Source: Aselliscus stoliczkanus (Eukaryota; Chordata; Mammalia; Chiroptera; Hipposideridae). From it: 64,000 nucleotides of DNA. Below, piece by piece: positions 45,005-56,744 of this stretch. The stretch spans positions 84,032,501-84,096,500 of the forward strand of contig CM066734.1 in assembly GCA_033961575.1 (NCBI GenBank), in the 5' to 3' direction. The notes under the pieces were generated by a model. It was not told where the DNA came from. It did no database searches and was given only the letters and a program-made list of their open reading frames with translations. Numbering within the stretch: the stretch's first letter is position 1; the number at the start of each line of letters is the position of its first letter. Made by a program: the position numbers and the translations under genes.

Positions 45005-45490
45005 TTTTTGTGAATGTGTGGGTCAAACTCTACTTTATTGGAATAGGGAAAATAAGCAACAGGAATCACACTTGGAGCTGGCAGCTCTACGTCTTCTGCT
45101 CCCATCCCTCTCAGCCCTGGGAGACTCCTGCCCCCAAGGGGCTCTCCTACTTATTTGCACCAGGAGACGCCTTCAGTTTGAAAAACTGCACTGGGCAGTT
45201 TGCTATGTGCATTTCGCTACCAGCTTCATGATTAGCAGCAAATGCTCACAATGACAAGAACAGCAATCAGACTGGACCTGACATTTCAGGAAAGGATGTA
45301 TGAAAGAGTAAGTCAGACCCACAGCACCATATGTTAACAACGGTCACACAACAAAAGGCACGACATTGATGTGTCTGGCCACTTCACACCAATGGCAAAA
45401 AACATACCCACAAGAGGCTGATGGCACTTGGGCAGCCCTGGAGGGAGTGCAACGCCATAACTCTAAGTATTAGAAAGAATTCACTGAACC
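45005..45490 (-). pseudogene. Candidate retroposed mRNA 3' UTR inside L1 (gene unidentified)
   Basis: About 480 bp of GC-richer sequence breaks the reversed L1. Read on the minus strand it ends 'ttattttccctattccaataaagtagagtttgacccac', i.e. an AATAAA signal (plus-strand TTTATT at about 45034-45039) roughly 20 bases before the end of the inserted block. That is what a cDNA copy of an mRNA 3' end would look like. A convincing poly(A) tail is not left (only CTTTTT next to it). The two 73-78-codon plus-strand frames are antisense. I do not recognise the source gene. Confidence 0.45.
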
Positions 45491-45494
45491 CTTG

Positions 45495-46955
45495 TATTCA
45501 CATTTTCTGGGAGGACAGTCAGTTTGGGAATTAATTCTTACTCTTCTATTATCTGATAAAGTCTGTGTAAAATTGGTATTTTTTTTTCTGTTAATTTTAG
45601 AATTCCACTAGAATTCACTAGTGAAGCCATTGTGCCTTGAGTTTTCTTTGTGGGAAGATTTCAAATTATATATTACATTCTTTAATAGACTTAGGGTTAT
45701 TGAGATTTTCTACTGCATCTTTAGGCAGTTATGGTAATCTGTGTCTTTCAAGAAATTTGGCCATTTCATCTAAGTCGTCGATTTTTTTGCCAAAAATTTC
45801 TTGTAACATTCCCATTTTATTCTTTCAGTGTTGCAGAATACATAATAATCTCCTGTATTTCATTCTTGATAATTTGTTTTTCTCTTCTTTTTCTTGATAA
45901 GTCTAGTCAGAAATTTATTAATTTCATTGATTTTTAAATTATTTTTGGCAACTTCCTTTTTGATTTTCTCTATTGGCTTTTCACTTTTCTATTTTTCTTG
46001 ATTTCTATTATTTAGTCTTTTCTTCCTTCTAGTTGAGTTTAATTGGTTCTTATTTTTTTAGCTTCTTAAGGATAATGATTAAGTCATTGATTTGAGATCT
46101 TTTCTCATGCAACCAAACAAAGCTATAAATTCCTCTCTAAGCACTGTTTTAGCTGCATCCTGCCAATTCCAATATACTGGATTTTAATTTTTCATTTATT
46201 TAAAAACATTACACAATTACCTATGTGATTTTTTTCTTTGACCAATATGTTGCTTGAAAGTTTAATTTCTAAATATTTGGGGACTTTGTAGATGTTTATT
46301 CTATTATGGATTTCCAATTTGGTTGTGGTAAAGTAATATATGTGGTATGATTGTAATCCTTTTAAATTTGTTGAAACTAGTTTTTATGGCATGATATTTG
46401 CTCTACTGTGTCTAATGATTAATGTTTGCATACTATATCTTTCTTCCATGCTTTAAATTTTAACCTGTATCTTATCTTTAAAATAGGCTTGTTGTAAACA
46501 ATAGAGTTGAGTCTTACAGTATAATCCAGTCTCACACTCTGTCATTTAATTAAAATATTTCAACTATTTACATGTAATGTAATTATAGATATGGTTGAAT
46601 TTAAATCTACCATCTTCGTATTTGTTTTCCCTGTTTGTTTTCATTTTTTCCTGCCTTATTTTGGATTAATTTAAATGTTTTTAGGGTTATACTTTACTTC
46701 CACTAATGGTTTATTCATTGGACTCTCTTAGCTTTTGCTTTCCTGGTAAAGTTCTAATTTTTTCCTTCAAGGATATTTTCATGGAATATAGATTCTACAG
46801 TCTACTAAATGCCTATGTATTCAGTGAAGTCTGTATATTCTCGCTGAAGGGAATTAAAACTCTTCCTGGCTTATTTCCAGGAACTGTTCATCTTTCAATC
46901 CCTAGTGATTGCATTTTCCTCAGAAAAATTTCTTGTCTGTCCTCATGGGAGTTTA
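45495..46955 (-). mobile_element. L1 ORF2/ORF1 region (older subfamily), second part
   Basis: This continues the reversed L1: 'gattttctactgcatctttaggcagttatggtaatctgtgtctttcaagaaatttggcc', 'cattgatttttaaatta', 'ctaagcactgttttagctgcatcctgcc', 'tgaccaatatgttgcttgaaagtttaatttctaaatatttgggg', and upstream strings to about 46.95 kb. It is heavily mutated and has no open frame of L1 type. The small plus-strand frames are antisense. Confidence 0.8.
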
Positions 46956-48262
46956 CCCTATAAATGGGCAGGTTGCTATTTAGGCAGAGACTCAAGTGAG
47001 CCTTATACAGATTTCTGGAGCTCTTCTCTATGTGATTTTGTACTTTCAGGCATGTTGTCTTGCAAATTCTAGCAATTCTGGCTTCCCTGAACTCCAGTCT
47101 ATGTCAGCTTAACACAGTGAAAGTATTGGACTCTCCTGGGTTCTTCAGTGTATCACTCAGTGATGATAAGGTTCAACTAGTTCTCTCTATTCCCACATAA
47201 CCTCCACTTCTCAAGGATCATAATGCTTATGCTGGCAATTATCCAGTATCTGAAAATAGCTGTTTCCTGTATTTTGTACAGTTTTCTAATGGCCTAAAGT
47301 GTAATTCCAAATTGCCTTACTCTCTTATGGAAAGAAATGGAAGTTTATGTTGCCGCTTTGCCCTTAGCCTGTTCCCTGTTATCGCACTTCTTTTCCTCTC
47401 TACCTAAGTCCTCAGCATTTACTTTAATCTTTCTTTTTGGGTGGGTGAGGTAGAAAGGACTTAGATCTTTTGCACAAGGAAAGGGAGATAAGGAAAAGAG
47501 AGCCAAGCATCTACAAGGCAAGCAGATCTTTCTACTTTTAAGATTGGTTCCCCCATTAACAAGATGCCCAGCCATTATTATGCTAAAATATTCTTTGTCC
47601 CTCTTTTCAGCCTTATTTAATATTGTTAAGATTGTCTCCTTCTCATAAGTCTGATATATTACTATGCTAAAAGAATCTATGACTTTTCCCCCTTCTGTTT
47701 TAAAAAAACTCTTGTTATTTTGTTAGTTTCCTATGGCTCAGTATCCCAGAAGGTAGTGAAGAGTGAAAAAAAACAACATTAAGACGTTACGAAAGTGAAA
47801 GAAAAACTGGGTCTCAAGCTCTGTGGTTATGAGAACATTCTTTTTGAAGCTAATGTTTGCTTCTCATGGAAGCATAGTTTTAATGTCTGCCCACAATCAT
47901 TTATCATTCACATTTCTACCTGGGAGAGTATTTAAGCACTTGGGAGGCCAGAACGAATACCCTGGGGAACAAACCCAGAAGATAAACTAGATTTCTCCCA
48001 TATGGCCTGATTTTTAAAATTTTTTTATTTTATGACTTTGACATAACTGGTTCTTCCTTTATTTATCTCAAAAGTTATCCTGAGATTATTTTTCGTAAGC
48101 ACTGTTATCTTTATGTAGAGTGAAGTCGCCTTAAACTAGTTAAGTATAATATTTATAAATATCTCTGCACCCTTGTATTTTTAAGAAAATAGTATTTAGT
48201 ATTGACAAGTTTTTATACTATATTGTAATTTTATTTTCCACAGTACTTACTATCATGCTGTA
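46956..48262. other. No recognised feature
   Basis: Unassigned. A 76-codon minus-strand frame at 47345-47575 is Lys/Ser/Pro-rich with no motif. Confidence 0.4.
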
Positions 48263-48263
48263 T

Positions 48264-50174
48264 AATTAATTGATCTTTTATTTTATTTTATTTTTTAACC
48301 ATCTGCCATTTATAATCACAGTAACACCAAAGGAGGGAAGTAAAGTCCAATATGATGGTCGCTTTATGTTTCTGCTTAAGGCAAGCACAACTGAGGTGCT
48401 GGCTTCCGGCTTCATACCCGTGCCAAACCAAGACTTCTTTTTCCTCCTTTCTAAAAAAAAAATAAGAATGGAAATGAATAGAACTAGTGGCTCTGACACG
48501 GTCAAAATGCTCTGTCTGGAAAGCACACTCCTCCGTGAGTCTCCTCCACTTGGCCTGGCAGTCTGAGGTCTGGGCTGGGGGCAGCGGGATGCACAGGGTG
48601 CCCAGTCTGTGCTCCTCCTCCCTGCTGGCTGCCAGCGACACCTTTCTTTTAGAGATCTTCAGCCTCATCGCTTTCGCTATCTCAATCATCCTTTTCTTAC
48701 TGAGCTTCAGATCCCTTTGTAACGTGGCCAGGTCAATCTATAAGTTGTTTATGTGCAAGGCTAGTACGATCACATACGCGGTGATCTTTGCCCTCATAGA
48801 ATTGGAAATCAAGTTCCTCAAACTGCCATTGTTGTAGGCCAAGCAGGTAAAGTGCTTCCACAGTTCGGTGCTGATGATGTACGGAATTCCAGGTCCCAGG
48901 GCACTTTTCCACTTAATCATTTTCTGTGCTCGAAATTGATGAGTGTGTCCAGAAACCATACGCACTGGCCTGCCAGTCTCGGCTCTCCTTATTTGATGGC
49001 AAAGACTTCAACGCTTCTATGACAAAGGAACAGTGACTGTTCTCTTCAATCATCTTCAGTATTTCTTCAGATGTGACATTCCTGAAAGCTTCAGAAGGGC
49101 TTTGAAGAGCGTCATGCTCCGCAGGGGAAAGAATGTCTTCAAATACATACATGTCTTCAAATACATACACGTCTTCAGCTTGGCTGCATCAGCATGGCGG
49201 GGAGGAAGGTAGAGGGAGTCGTCTTGCACGTCATCACGTTTGACATCCTTGACCAGAGCGGTCACACTCTTCGTATCAATAATATTCTCTGCAGCTTTAG
49301 CTACTGCCCGATGCAAAGATTCACAGCCAACTGTGTTCATTCTCTTAGAGTTCAGAGCCGGCTTATGTTTGGTCGTTCCAAAGACTTCAACGCAAGAGTG
49401 CATCTTCTCTCTAAAAGTCTTGGTCTCACTCTCTAATGTCAATTCATTCTCAACTGACTCATCTGAAAACAGTGGCTGCATGTTGAACAATTCAGCATCA
49501 TATACTTCCATTTGGCCAGAAGTCTTGTTCAAAATGCCCACAAAGTGCCTGAATAAAGAAGGACTAATACCAGTGACCATGGATATTCCATAGGTATTGT
49601 TTACACAACTTTCTTTTTTCTGCTTCAAAGTTCTCAACCTTCTTTCTATCCCAGTACACCTAAGGAATGCATCTCTTGCTCAGAAGTAACAATAACCCCT
49701 TAGAGCAGCAATTCTCTACATGGGGAAGGAAAGTCAGGGAGGGTTCATGATGTGGTATCCAATCCCCAAATTGTTTCCCACATAGGACGGTCTGTCTGTT
49801 TCAGCTGCCAGGATCCGCTGATTCCTCTTCCTAGGGTTTATGGAGTCATTGTGCTTGTACAAGGTAAAGCGCATGTTGCCTGGATTCTGCAGCTTCCCAT
49901 TGAAGAATTGGACCAGTGCATCTCTCTGGATCTTGTCGGGCTCTCCACAGTACAGCCACTTTGCATTCGACAAAACTTCCGCCGCCATCTCGCCTCTTCG
50001 GCCACCAAGCACAGGAGTTAAGACAGTATCAGCCACACCCACATGTTTTGCCCACACTCGAGAGAGAGCACAGCGGGCCAGAAGAGGCGTGACCCCTCGG
50101 AACACCGAACACGAACACCGTCCGGCTGGCGCAGAGCCGAGGGGCTCCGCCCCCAGAAGCAATCAATTGATTCT
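48264..50174 (-). pseudogene. POLR1E: Processed pseudogene of POLR1E (RNA polymerase I subunit PAF53)
   Basis: POLR1E forms, with CD3EAP/PAF49, a TFIIF-like subcomplex of RNA polymerase I. Here the minus strand gives an intronless copy. The start ATG is at 49988-49986 (MAAEVLSNAKW...). Then come RFTLYKHNDSINPRKRNQRI, HFVGILNKTSGQMEVYDAEL (about 49545), EAFRNVTSEEILKMIEENSH (about 49100), KSALGPGIPYI (about 48900) and EIAKAMRLKISKRKVSLAAS (about 48685). The 3' end finishes at an A-rich AAAATAAAATAAAATAAAA tail (plus strand 48277-48297). About 170 nt of 5' UTR precede the ATG. Imperfect direct repeats at 48264-48276 and 50161-50174 (AATTAATTGATCTT / AATCAATTGATTCTT) fit a target duplication. 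Disabling changes are single-base losses near 49178, 48970 and 48940, stops at 49736-49734 and near 48742, and loss of the normal stop. An 18-bp unit is duplicated at about 49132-49168. About 180 nt of extra sequence separates NNLGIG (49758) from RHFVGIL (49550). Confidence 0.93.
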
Positions 50175-50279
50175 TACAGATTCATTCCTACTCCACTGCA
50201 ACCTGTCCTGTTTGCTCTTTACTCCACCCTCCATATTCACTCCCTAATTTTTTCAGTCCTTCTTTGACCACCAAATTTA

Positions 50280-50690
50280 CAAAAGGCATTGTCTGGCATA
50301 TATATATCTGGCTCCCTTGCCTTGATGGTTGGGTCTAGAAAACTGACGGTACCAGTAGAAGACTGGAGGGAGAAAGAGAGAGAAGAAGGGGTATTTTGAC
50401 CTCTCTTCCTTCCCATAGCCTAGGAGTAGATGTTGTGGAGTGATTTTCCTCTTAGGCTTCAGCTCTCCTTAGGCTCAGGCACCTTCTGTTTGTCCCTCCA
50501 GGCTTTGGGGTAATAACACTCTTGTCTATTGCTAGTCCCTGGGTAATTCACTATCCCTTGTTGGCTGCCTTAACCCTACCCATGCCTTTAAAGTGGTTTC
50601 TTTATTAAACTCTTTTCAATTAAACCCTTTTGATTGTGGCGCTTTTTTTTTTTTTTTTTTGCCAGGACCCTGACTGATATAAATCCCTTT
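50280..50690 (+). mobile_element. Dispersed LTR-like repeat (unclassified)
   Basis: The order 'gactggagggagaaagagag...', 'gtttgtccctccaggctttggggtaataacactc', 'ttaaccctacccatgccttta...ctttattaaactcttttcaattaaaccc' and finally 'gccaggaccctgactgatat' is that of a common mammalian repeat with an LTR-like 3' end. A T run at 50643-50661 interrupts it. I am not certain of the family name. Confidence 0.5.
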
Positions 50691-51290
50691 CCATATATTG
50701 TCCAGAGAGCTCTTTTTAAAACCTAAGTCAAATAAGGTCACGCCCCTATTTCAAACTCTTTAAAAAATCTTCCTTTACAATTAGAACCAAATCCAAACTC
50801 CTTGATTTTAACTGCCCAATTTCATCTTGTTCTAGTCCCTCCCTCTCTTATCCTGTTTGAGAGACACTGCTCTTCTTTCTTTCTCATGAACATGCTAAGC
50901 TCATTTATCATGCCTTGGAGCCAGTACACTTGCTGGTCTCTCCACCTGACAAAGCTTGGTCTTTACATGACTGGCTCTTTCTCTTCATTCATGTTTCTGT
51001 TCAATTTTCATCTCCTTTGAGAGACATTCATTAATCAACTTATCTAAATCAGCATTCTCCTTTGATATTGTAAATACAATTAGCCCACCTTATTTTCAAA
51101 TAACAGTTATTACTATTAGAAACAATTTAATTTGCATTTCTAGTTGTTCACTGCCTGTCTATCCTCACTGAAACGTAAGCAGCTCTCTTCAAGACCTCCG
51201 TATATCTCATTCACCATTGTATCTTCAGTGCTAAGCCAATGCGTGGGCACATCATGTACCCTCAAGAAATGTTTACTGAATGAGTGAATT
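50691..51290 (+). repeat. L2 (long copy)
   Basis: Good L2 order: 'tcaaataaggtcacgcccctatttcaaactctttaaaaaatcttcc', 'aaccaaatccaaactccttgattttaactgcccaatttcatcttgttc', 'ctgtctatcctcactgaaacgtaagc' and the end 'aagaaatgtttactgaatgagtgaattt'. The 72-codon frame is incidental. Confidence 0.8.
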
Positions 51291-52579
51291 TAATGAAAGA
51301 TTGAAATAGTAAAAGGAGCTGAAGAAGCCAAAGCATTCTTAGTCCTCTGGAAGGTGAATGGAGTACATGCATCCATTCTTAGAAAATGTAACCTGTTCCA
51401 TTTAAATATAATTCTGGATGGAAGGACACAACCAATTGGTGGCAGCATATGCAAATCTGACTTGGAGGAAGACAAGAGGGTTGAGCAGAATGGAGCTGAG
51501 AATGTGGCGAAGACAGTGAGCAGGAAAGTGATCATGGGCCCAGGCTTTAGTGGACAGAACTACCCTGTTTTAAAGGGGAAAATGCAGCAGAAATGAACTC
51601 AAGCTAGATCAGGAATGGAGTAGATCAGGAATGGGCTTTCCCAGTTAAGATGAAGAAGAGTAAGTGGAGTTACATATCTCATTTGAAGTCAGCGTTACAG
51701 CTAAAGTCATGGGAGCCCGTGAAAAGTGCCAGACAAACATATACCTAGATGCTGTAAGTGCAGTGCTGTGGTTCTCGGCTTTTCTGGTCCAGCATCTGCG
51801 CCTAAGCAATGCGCTTTCAGTCATTTGGTCACCGATAGCACTCCCTGGTCACCTAGATATGCGCAGGGAAGCCTTGGAGTTTCTCAGTTGTGTTTGTCAC
51901 TGAGTACCTTTTATTCCCCAGCAAAGTCAACAGTTCTAGAAGAAGGATTCCTTTCTTTTGAGTACCACCCCTCTGTTTAAAGCCCAGTAGGCCCTGCACA
52001 CATGAACCCTTTCAGAAGCAGAGACATGGTGATTCTGGAGAGCGAGGCATGCTACCTTTCCACCTCCATTTGAAGTTCTATTTCTACCCCTAGCTATAGG
52101 GGACCCCCAAACCCTGGCTCTTCTAAGGCACCCTAAACATCATGCTGACTGCTCTGTTCATCTTTTCTTTCAACAGTAGGGTTTTGCATCCCTTCCTCAG
52201 GCCCATTGTTTGCTTATCTAGGGGCTGATAAGTCTACTCTATTGCACTAAAGCTTAATCTCTTTAATCAATGGATGAAAATCTCACAAATTAGCTAAAGA
52301 ATCAGTGAAATATGTTTGTTACTGATCCTCATACCAATGAAACTGAAGACCTCCTCAGTAGCTCCTAACAATTTCAATAGCCTCTAATAGTTTCTAAGCC
52401 TCTTTAGTAGCTGTGAGGAGGAACTGTACTGCAACAGTGACCTTATAACACTCTCCTCACACCAAAGGAAGCAGAATTAATTTTTAAAAATCAGATAACA
52501 ATGTTTCCCAGAGGCAATTTCCTTACAGCATCAGTGTTTAGTAGAAACTTCTTCAATGATGGAAATGTTCTATATCTGT
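51291..52579. other. No recognised feature
   Basis: Unassigned. Frames at 51290-51980 on both strands (79-84 codons) overlap one another and show no domain. Confidence 0.4.
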
Positions 52580-52735
52580 CCTGTCCAATGCAGGAACCAC
52601 TAGTCACATATGGCTGTTAAACATTAAAATGTGGATAGTACAATGAGGAAGTGAATTTTAAATTTTAATTCAATACAAATAAATTAAAAAAACCATGTGT
52701 GGCTAATGGCTACCATATTAGACAACATAGCTCTA
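52580..52735. mobile_element. hAT-like MITE ('CTGTCCAAT' ends)
   Basis: The left end 'ctgtcctgtccaatgcaggaaccactagtcacatatggctgtt' and right end 'catgtgtggctaatggctaccatattagacaacatagc' are inverted versions of each other (CTGTCCAAT / ATTAGACAA). The pattern 'gccacatgtggctantggctac' marks a widespread mammalian hAT-type family whose name I am not sure of. Confidence 0.6.
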
Positions 52736-54870
52736 GAATCTACCTATGAATACACCATCGCCCAAGTGCAAAATTTTGCACTTCCTCTTGTTTATGAGCT
52801 GTGAGCCAGTGGAGGGATTGGCAAAAGTCAGCATTATTCTGGAAGGGTACCACACACACACAAGAATATATCTTGTTCAGGTACCAGTTTGTAAAGGATA
52901 TTCCTTCTTGGTCTATTCACTCTGAAAACAATACTGCATAGAGCCAAATAATGTATTTCTAGTATTACTTCTTAGTTTAGTATTGATAAAACTTGTAGTC
53001 ACTGTGTCTAAGGAAGTCTCTGACTGGAGTCTGCACTGAAAATTCATTTTCAACCAAACCCCATGCTAATTCTTCTCCAATACTCATGCTTGCTGAAAAG
53101 TCAGTATTAGGGCAAATCCAAATGCTATTACCTTTTTCTGACATTGCTCCATCCTTTAAAGTACAGAGTCACTCTGCATTGGCTATAGAGTGCATTAACT
53201 ATATTCTAAAGTTTTAGATAACTGTTCGTTTCTCATTTCATAAAGCTGTGTAAGTGCTGTTCTCTGGCTCTTTTCCAATGGGAATGGACTTATTTGTGCT
53301 ATCTGTAAAATATTCCTTCAGTGTCCTCTAAGAAGCAGAAATCAAGATGGGATTAAACATGCATGTAAGTGTTCTATTAGGGGAAGATATCTATGTGAAA
53401 GGAAGTAGAGAAGTACTCAGAGAAGGCTGGAAGAACCACCTGACCACTGTACAATCTAGAGTAAAGGAGAGAGGGAGAGAATGTTGGGTAGAGTGCCACA
53501 GTTTCAGCAAATCCATCAGTGATTCCTCCAGACAAAGTTGCCAACAAACATCTCCTGTCTCTCTGGAATGGGATCTGCCTTAGTATCATTGCTACACTCA
53601 GTCATTAGCTGGAACAGTTCATGGGGGAGCAGCCTGGAGCAAACACTAGTATGGATTTCCATGCTGGGGCCCATGGTCAGTTACACTCTCTGTAGTGGAC
53701 AAAACATATTACCATGCTCCCACACCTTGTACAAGTCCTGTTTCACTTACGATGGACAGACAAGAAAATGGAAGATAAAAGATAGGATGGCTAGAAAACA
53801 AAACATCTGAACAATACATAGCAGAGTTTTCTCCACTACTCAGCATTATCTCCTAAGGTTAATTCCAGTTCTACTCTATCAAATGTTTCCACTGGCTGCA
53901 AAACTGGGGTTACTAGTTACTAGCCATCTTCTTGCCACTTCTCTAGTCTTTTCAGGTAAATTGTTAGTATACCCTAAATGGGTATATTAACAATTAAAAA
54001 TGGGTCACATTGGATCTGGCCAAGCAAGGATACATCAGTAACGCTTGGGGATGGAAAAACTGGACCAATATTAGTTTTAAACCACTTCTATCCAATTCTA
54101 ATCCTTTATTTCCAGGATATATCAAAGAGAAGCTTTTTTCTTCTTTTGTATCTTTTTTGCTAGCTACTCTTTTCTATTTATCTATAATTTTGGGGTCTTT
54201 GAAGGGGCCTAATAAATAGCACACTGCTTCCTCATTCAGTTTCAGAATAATTGAGAAATAAGAAGAAAAAATCAGTAGAGAGAAGCCAAAAACGCCCTTA
54301 ACTACTGATGAAACTGTATTGGAGAATTTACCTGCATCTAGAGTTAGGAGGTGCATCTGTTTAGCTTTGTCTGCACTAGAGCAGAGCAGGCACCTCGCTC
54401 TCCAAGAGCAGATTCTACCCAAGCTGTAGAAGACGGCATGTTTCCTGAAAGCTTTCACAGTTTCTCTTTCAAATTCACCAGTTACTCCTACTCTTCTAGA
54501 ACTGAATGAGTGAGGAGGCAGAGAGAGGCCAGCAATGTAAGTTAATGCAAAGAAAGATCAGAGTTGGGGAAGATGCATGTCCTCCCTAACATGAAAGGCA
54601 AATCCCAAAATTACACATGTCAGGGAATACACAGATTCAGTAATAAAACAGAGGCCAATTATCCTCTTTTTTGGGGAGTGGTCCTAAAATTATTTTAAGA
54701 ATTCTGAGTTCAGCTAATGGTTACATTTGTACACCATCTTCTCTCTGGACCTTTGAAAAATGTTTTCCTTTTCTGTTTTGGCTCAAAATTTTCAGTCAAA
54801 GTATTTTTAGAGAAGCTCATGAAAGCTATGGGTTGATTCTTCCCTAACATAATGTATGCAAATTCAGTTT
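52736..54870. other. No recognised feature (about 2.1 kb)
   Basis: Unassigned. Several 60-94-codon frames lie in 53347-54458 on both strands, all without recognisable motifs. A short open stretch around 53978-54219 continues in two frames and ends in a hydrophobic run. It might come from an old viral-like or LINE coding region, but the signal is too weak to call. Confidence 0.35.
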
Positions 54871-54871
54871 T

Positions 54872-54915
54872 ACACACACACACACACACACGCACGCACG
54901 CACACACACACACAC
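54872..54915. repeat. (CA)n/(CG CA)n microsatellite
   Basis: CA repeat interrupted by three CGCA units. The minus-strand 67-codon frame rich in Cys/Val is its translation. Confidence 0.95.
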
Positions 54916-55234
54916 TGCTGTTGGACTTCAGGTTCTAAAGGCCCTTTTTTTCTTTTTTTATGTTTTTTCTTACGCTCACTTGAGATGAGCCCAAATCACC
55001 ACAATCCTGAATTTTGAACTTGGAGAGTTTATGTGAATTGGTCCGTAAACTCATTCTAAGAAAAGGTTACTAATGCCATTTCTGTATTACTGGGAAATTA
55101 AGTCCGTTTTCTCAAACTCACGTTTACTTTATCTTTCTCAGGTCAGAAGCCCAGACTGAATTAGATGGATTTTGGGAAACAATTATAATAATTGAATCAT
55201 TGTATACTGTGAGGTAGTTTTATGCATTTTGTAG
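54916..55234. other. No recognised feature
   Basis: Unassigned sequence. Confidence 0.4.
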
Positions 55235-55560
55235 GCATTTAGGCATTGGAGCCAGTCAGACATATCTGTACTTGAATCCTAGTGCTTTGATCTTGTTCAA
55301 ACTACTAGATCTCTCTGGGACATAAGTTCTTCATAAAATGAGGACAATGCTAGTACCTATGTCCCAGGGCTATGATGAGGATTAAAAGAGAAAACATACT
55401 CGTATATAAAGCATTTAGTAAGGTGCCAGAAATATAATCAGCAGTCAATAAGAATAAGCCATTCTTATTGTTACTATTATTTGTATTCAACTTTGTATTA
55501 GTAGTTGCCACAAGAGTTGACACAGAATAAATGTTCAAGAAGTATTTACTAAATAAATGA
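55235..55560 (+). repeat. MIR (nearly full length)
   Basis: 'attggagccagtcagacatatctgtacttgaatcctagtgc', 'ctactagatctctctgggacataagttcttcataaaatgaggacaatgctagtacc' and 'agcatttagtaaggtgccagaaatataatcagcagtcaata', then a tail to about 55560 resembling 'gaataaatgttcaagaagtattta'. Plus strand. Confidence 0.8.
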
Positions 55561-56494
55561 TTAAGACAAGTCTAGTCACTGTGGCCCAAGTAGCAGGCCT
55601 TATTATAGTTTATGTTAGTATGCAATGGAATTCAAAACAGACTTGCCCTTTAGCTCCTCTGTGACTAGCAGAATTCATCTGAAGATGTGATACTGAATAA
55701 CGTAGCATCTCCAGCTATTATCTTATTAAGAGAATATCTGTTAAACTCACATTCACTCAGAAACTTCTCTGTAGGGTAAATCAAAAAGCTTCTGGTTCAG
55801 TGAATACACTCACCAAGAACTTTGCTATAGAGGTTTCTGATCTGTGTGAACAGACTCTTTTCAAGGATTGGTGCAATTCTTTGGGAGTCCAAAGTCAGAT
55901 GAAATTAGAATTGACCTGAGAGTTAGCAATTACCTACCTAGAACCATTTGCACTTTTCTTAAACCCTTTTACAAATATACCTATGCCTATAAAAATAGAT
56001 AGATATGGAGATACATGTTTTGAGATTAACTTTCATAGGTTCTAGATAATTCTCACCAAAACTTTCACTTTAGTACATCATCAACAGTTTTTATATCGGA
56101 AAACACAGGTTCAACAAAGGTTTTCTTTAAAGAAATGCTTCATTTCTTTAGTGTTCTCTCTTACACAATTTCTCTCATTTGCCTTGCTGAACAGATAGAA
56201 TCTTATGAGGATGTCAGCATGCCAAATAATTGAAATTCTTTTCTGTAATATAGGACCCAAATCAAAAACATTCCTGGAGACTAGTACATTTACAAATATT
56301 ATTGCTTATACAGATGTGTGGTGGAATGAAATAAAATGTTAAGTATGACAACAACAAATTATAGAAATATGAGGCTGCCTTCAGGCACATGAATATATAC
56401 ATGAGGATAGAAGAAATATTTGGAGGGAATTATTACTAAGGATGTGGGATCTTTGAAACAATATTTGGGAACAGAGGATTCCAAGTGAAAATCA
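55561..56494. other. No recognised feature
   Basis: Unassigned AT-rich sequence. Confidence 0.4.
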
Positions 56495-56735
56495 AGGGAC
56501 CCAGTCAATAAATATTTCTTGAGCACTAATTATGTGCCAGTCACAGAGGATATATCTGTGAATGAAACAAACTCTGGGCTTATCACCAGTTGCAGAAAAC
56601 AGATATTAAGCAAGTAAATAATTTAGGAGGGTGCAGTGCTTTGAAGTTCAGGGTCTTGTCGAATTTATGGTAAGTGTAGATTGAGGAGGAGAGGGAAGAG
56701 GCTTTATCTAGGCAAAGGGAACAGCATGGGCCAGA
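56495..56735 (-). repeat. L2 3' end
   Basis: 'ccagtcaataaatatttcttgagcactaattatgtgccagtcacagaggatatatctgtgaatgaaacaaac' is a textbook reversed L2 end. Confidence 0.8.
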
Positions 56736-56744
56736 GAGTTGAGA

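Noticed and set aside
48288..48689. 133-codon minus-strand frame as a separate gene
   Set aside because: It is the C-terminal part of the POLR1E retrocopy running through a lost stop codon into the 3' UTR.
49950..50160. Possible CpG-island promoter
   Set aside because: The GC-rich stretch is the copied 5' UTR and first codons of the POLR1E retrocopy. There is no evidence that it drives transcription here.
53978..54219. Possible viral-like coding remnant ending in a hydrophobic run
   Set aside because: Only about 70 codons, without any diagnostic motif. Kept as unassigned.
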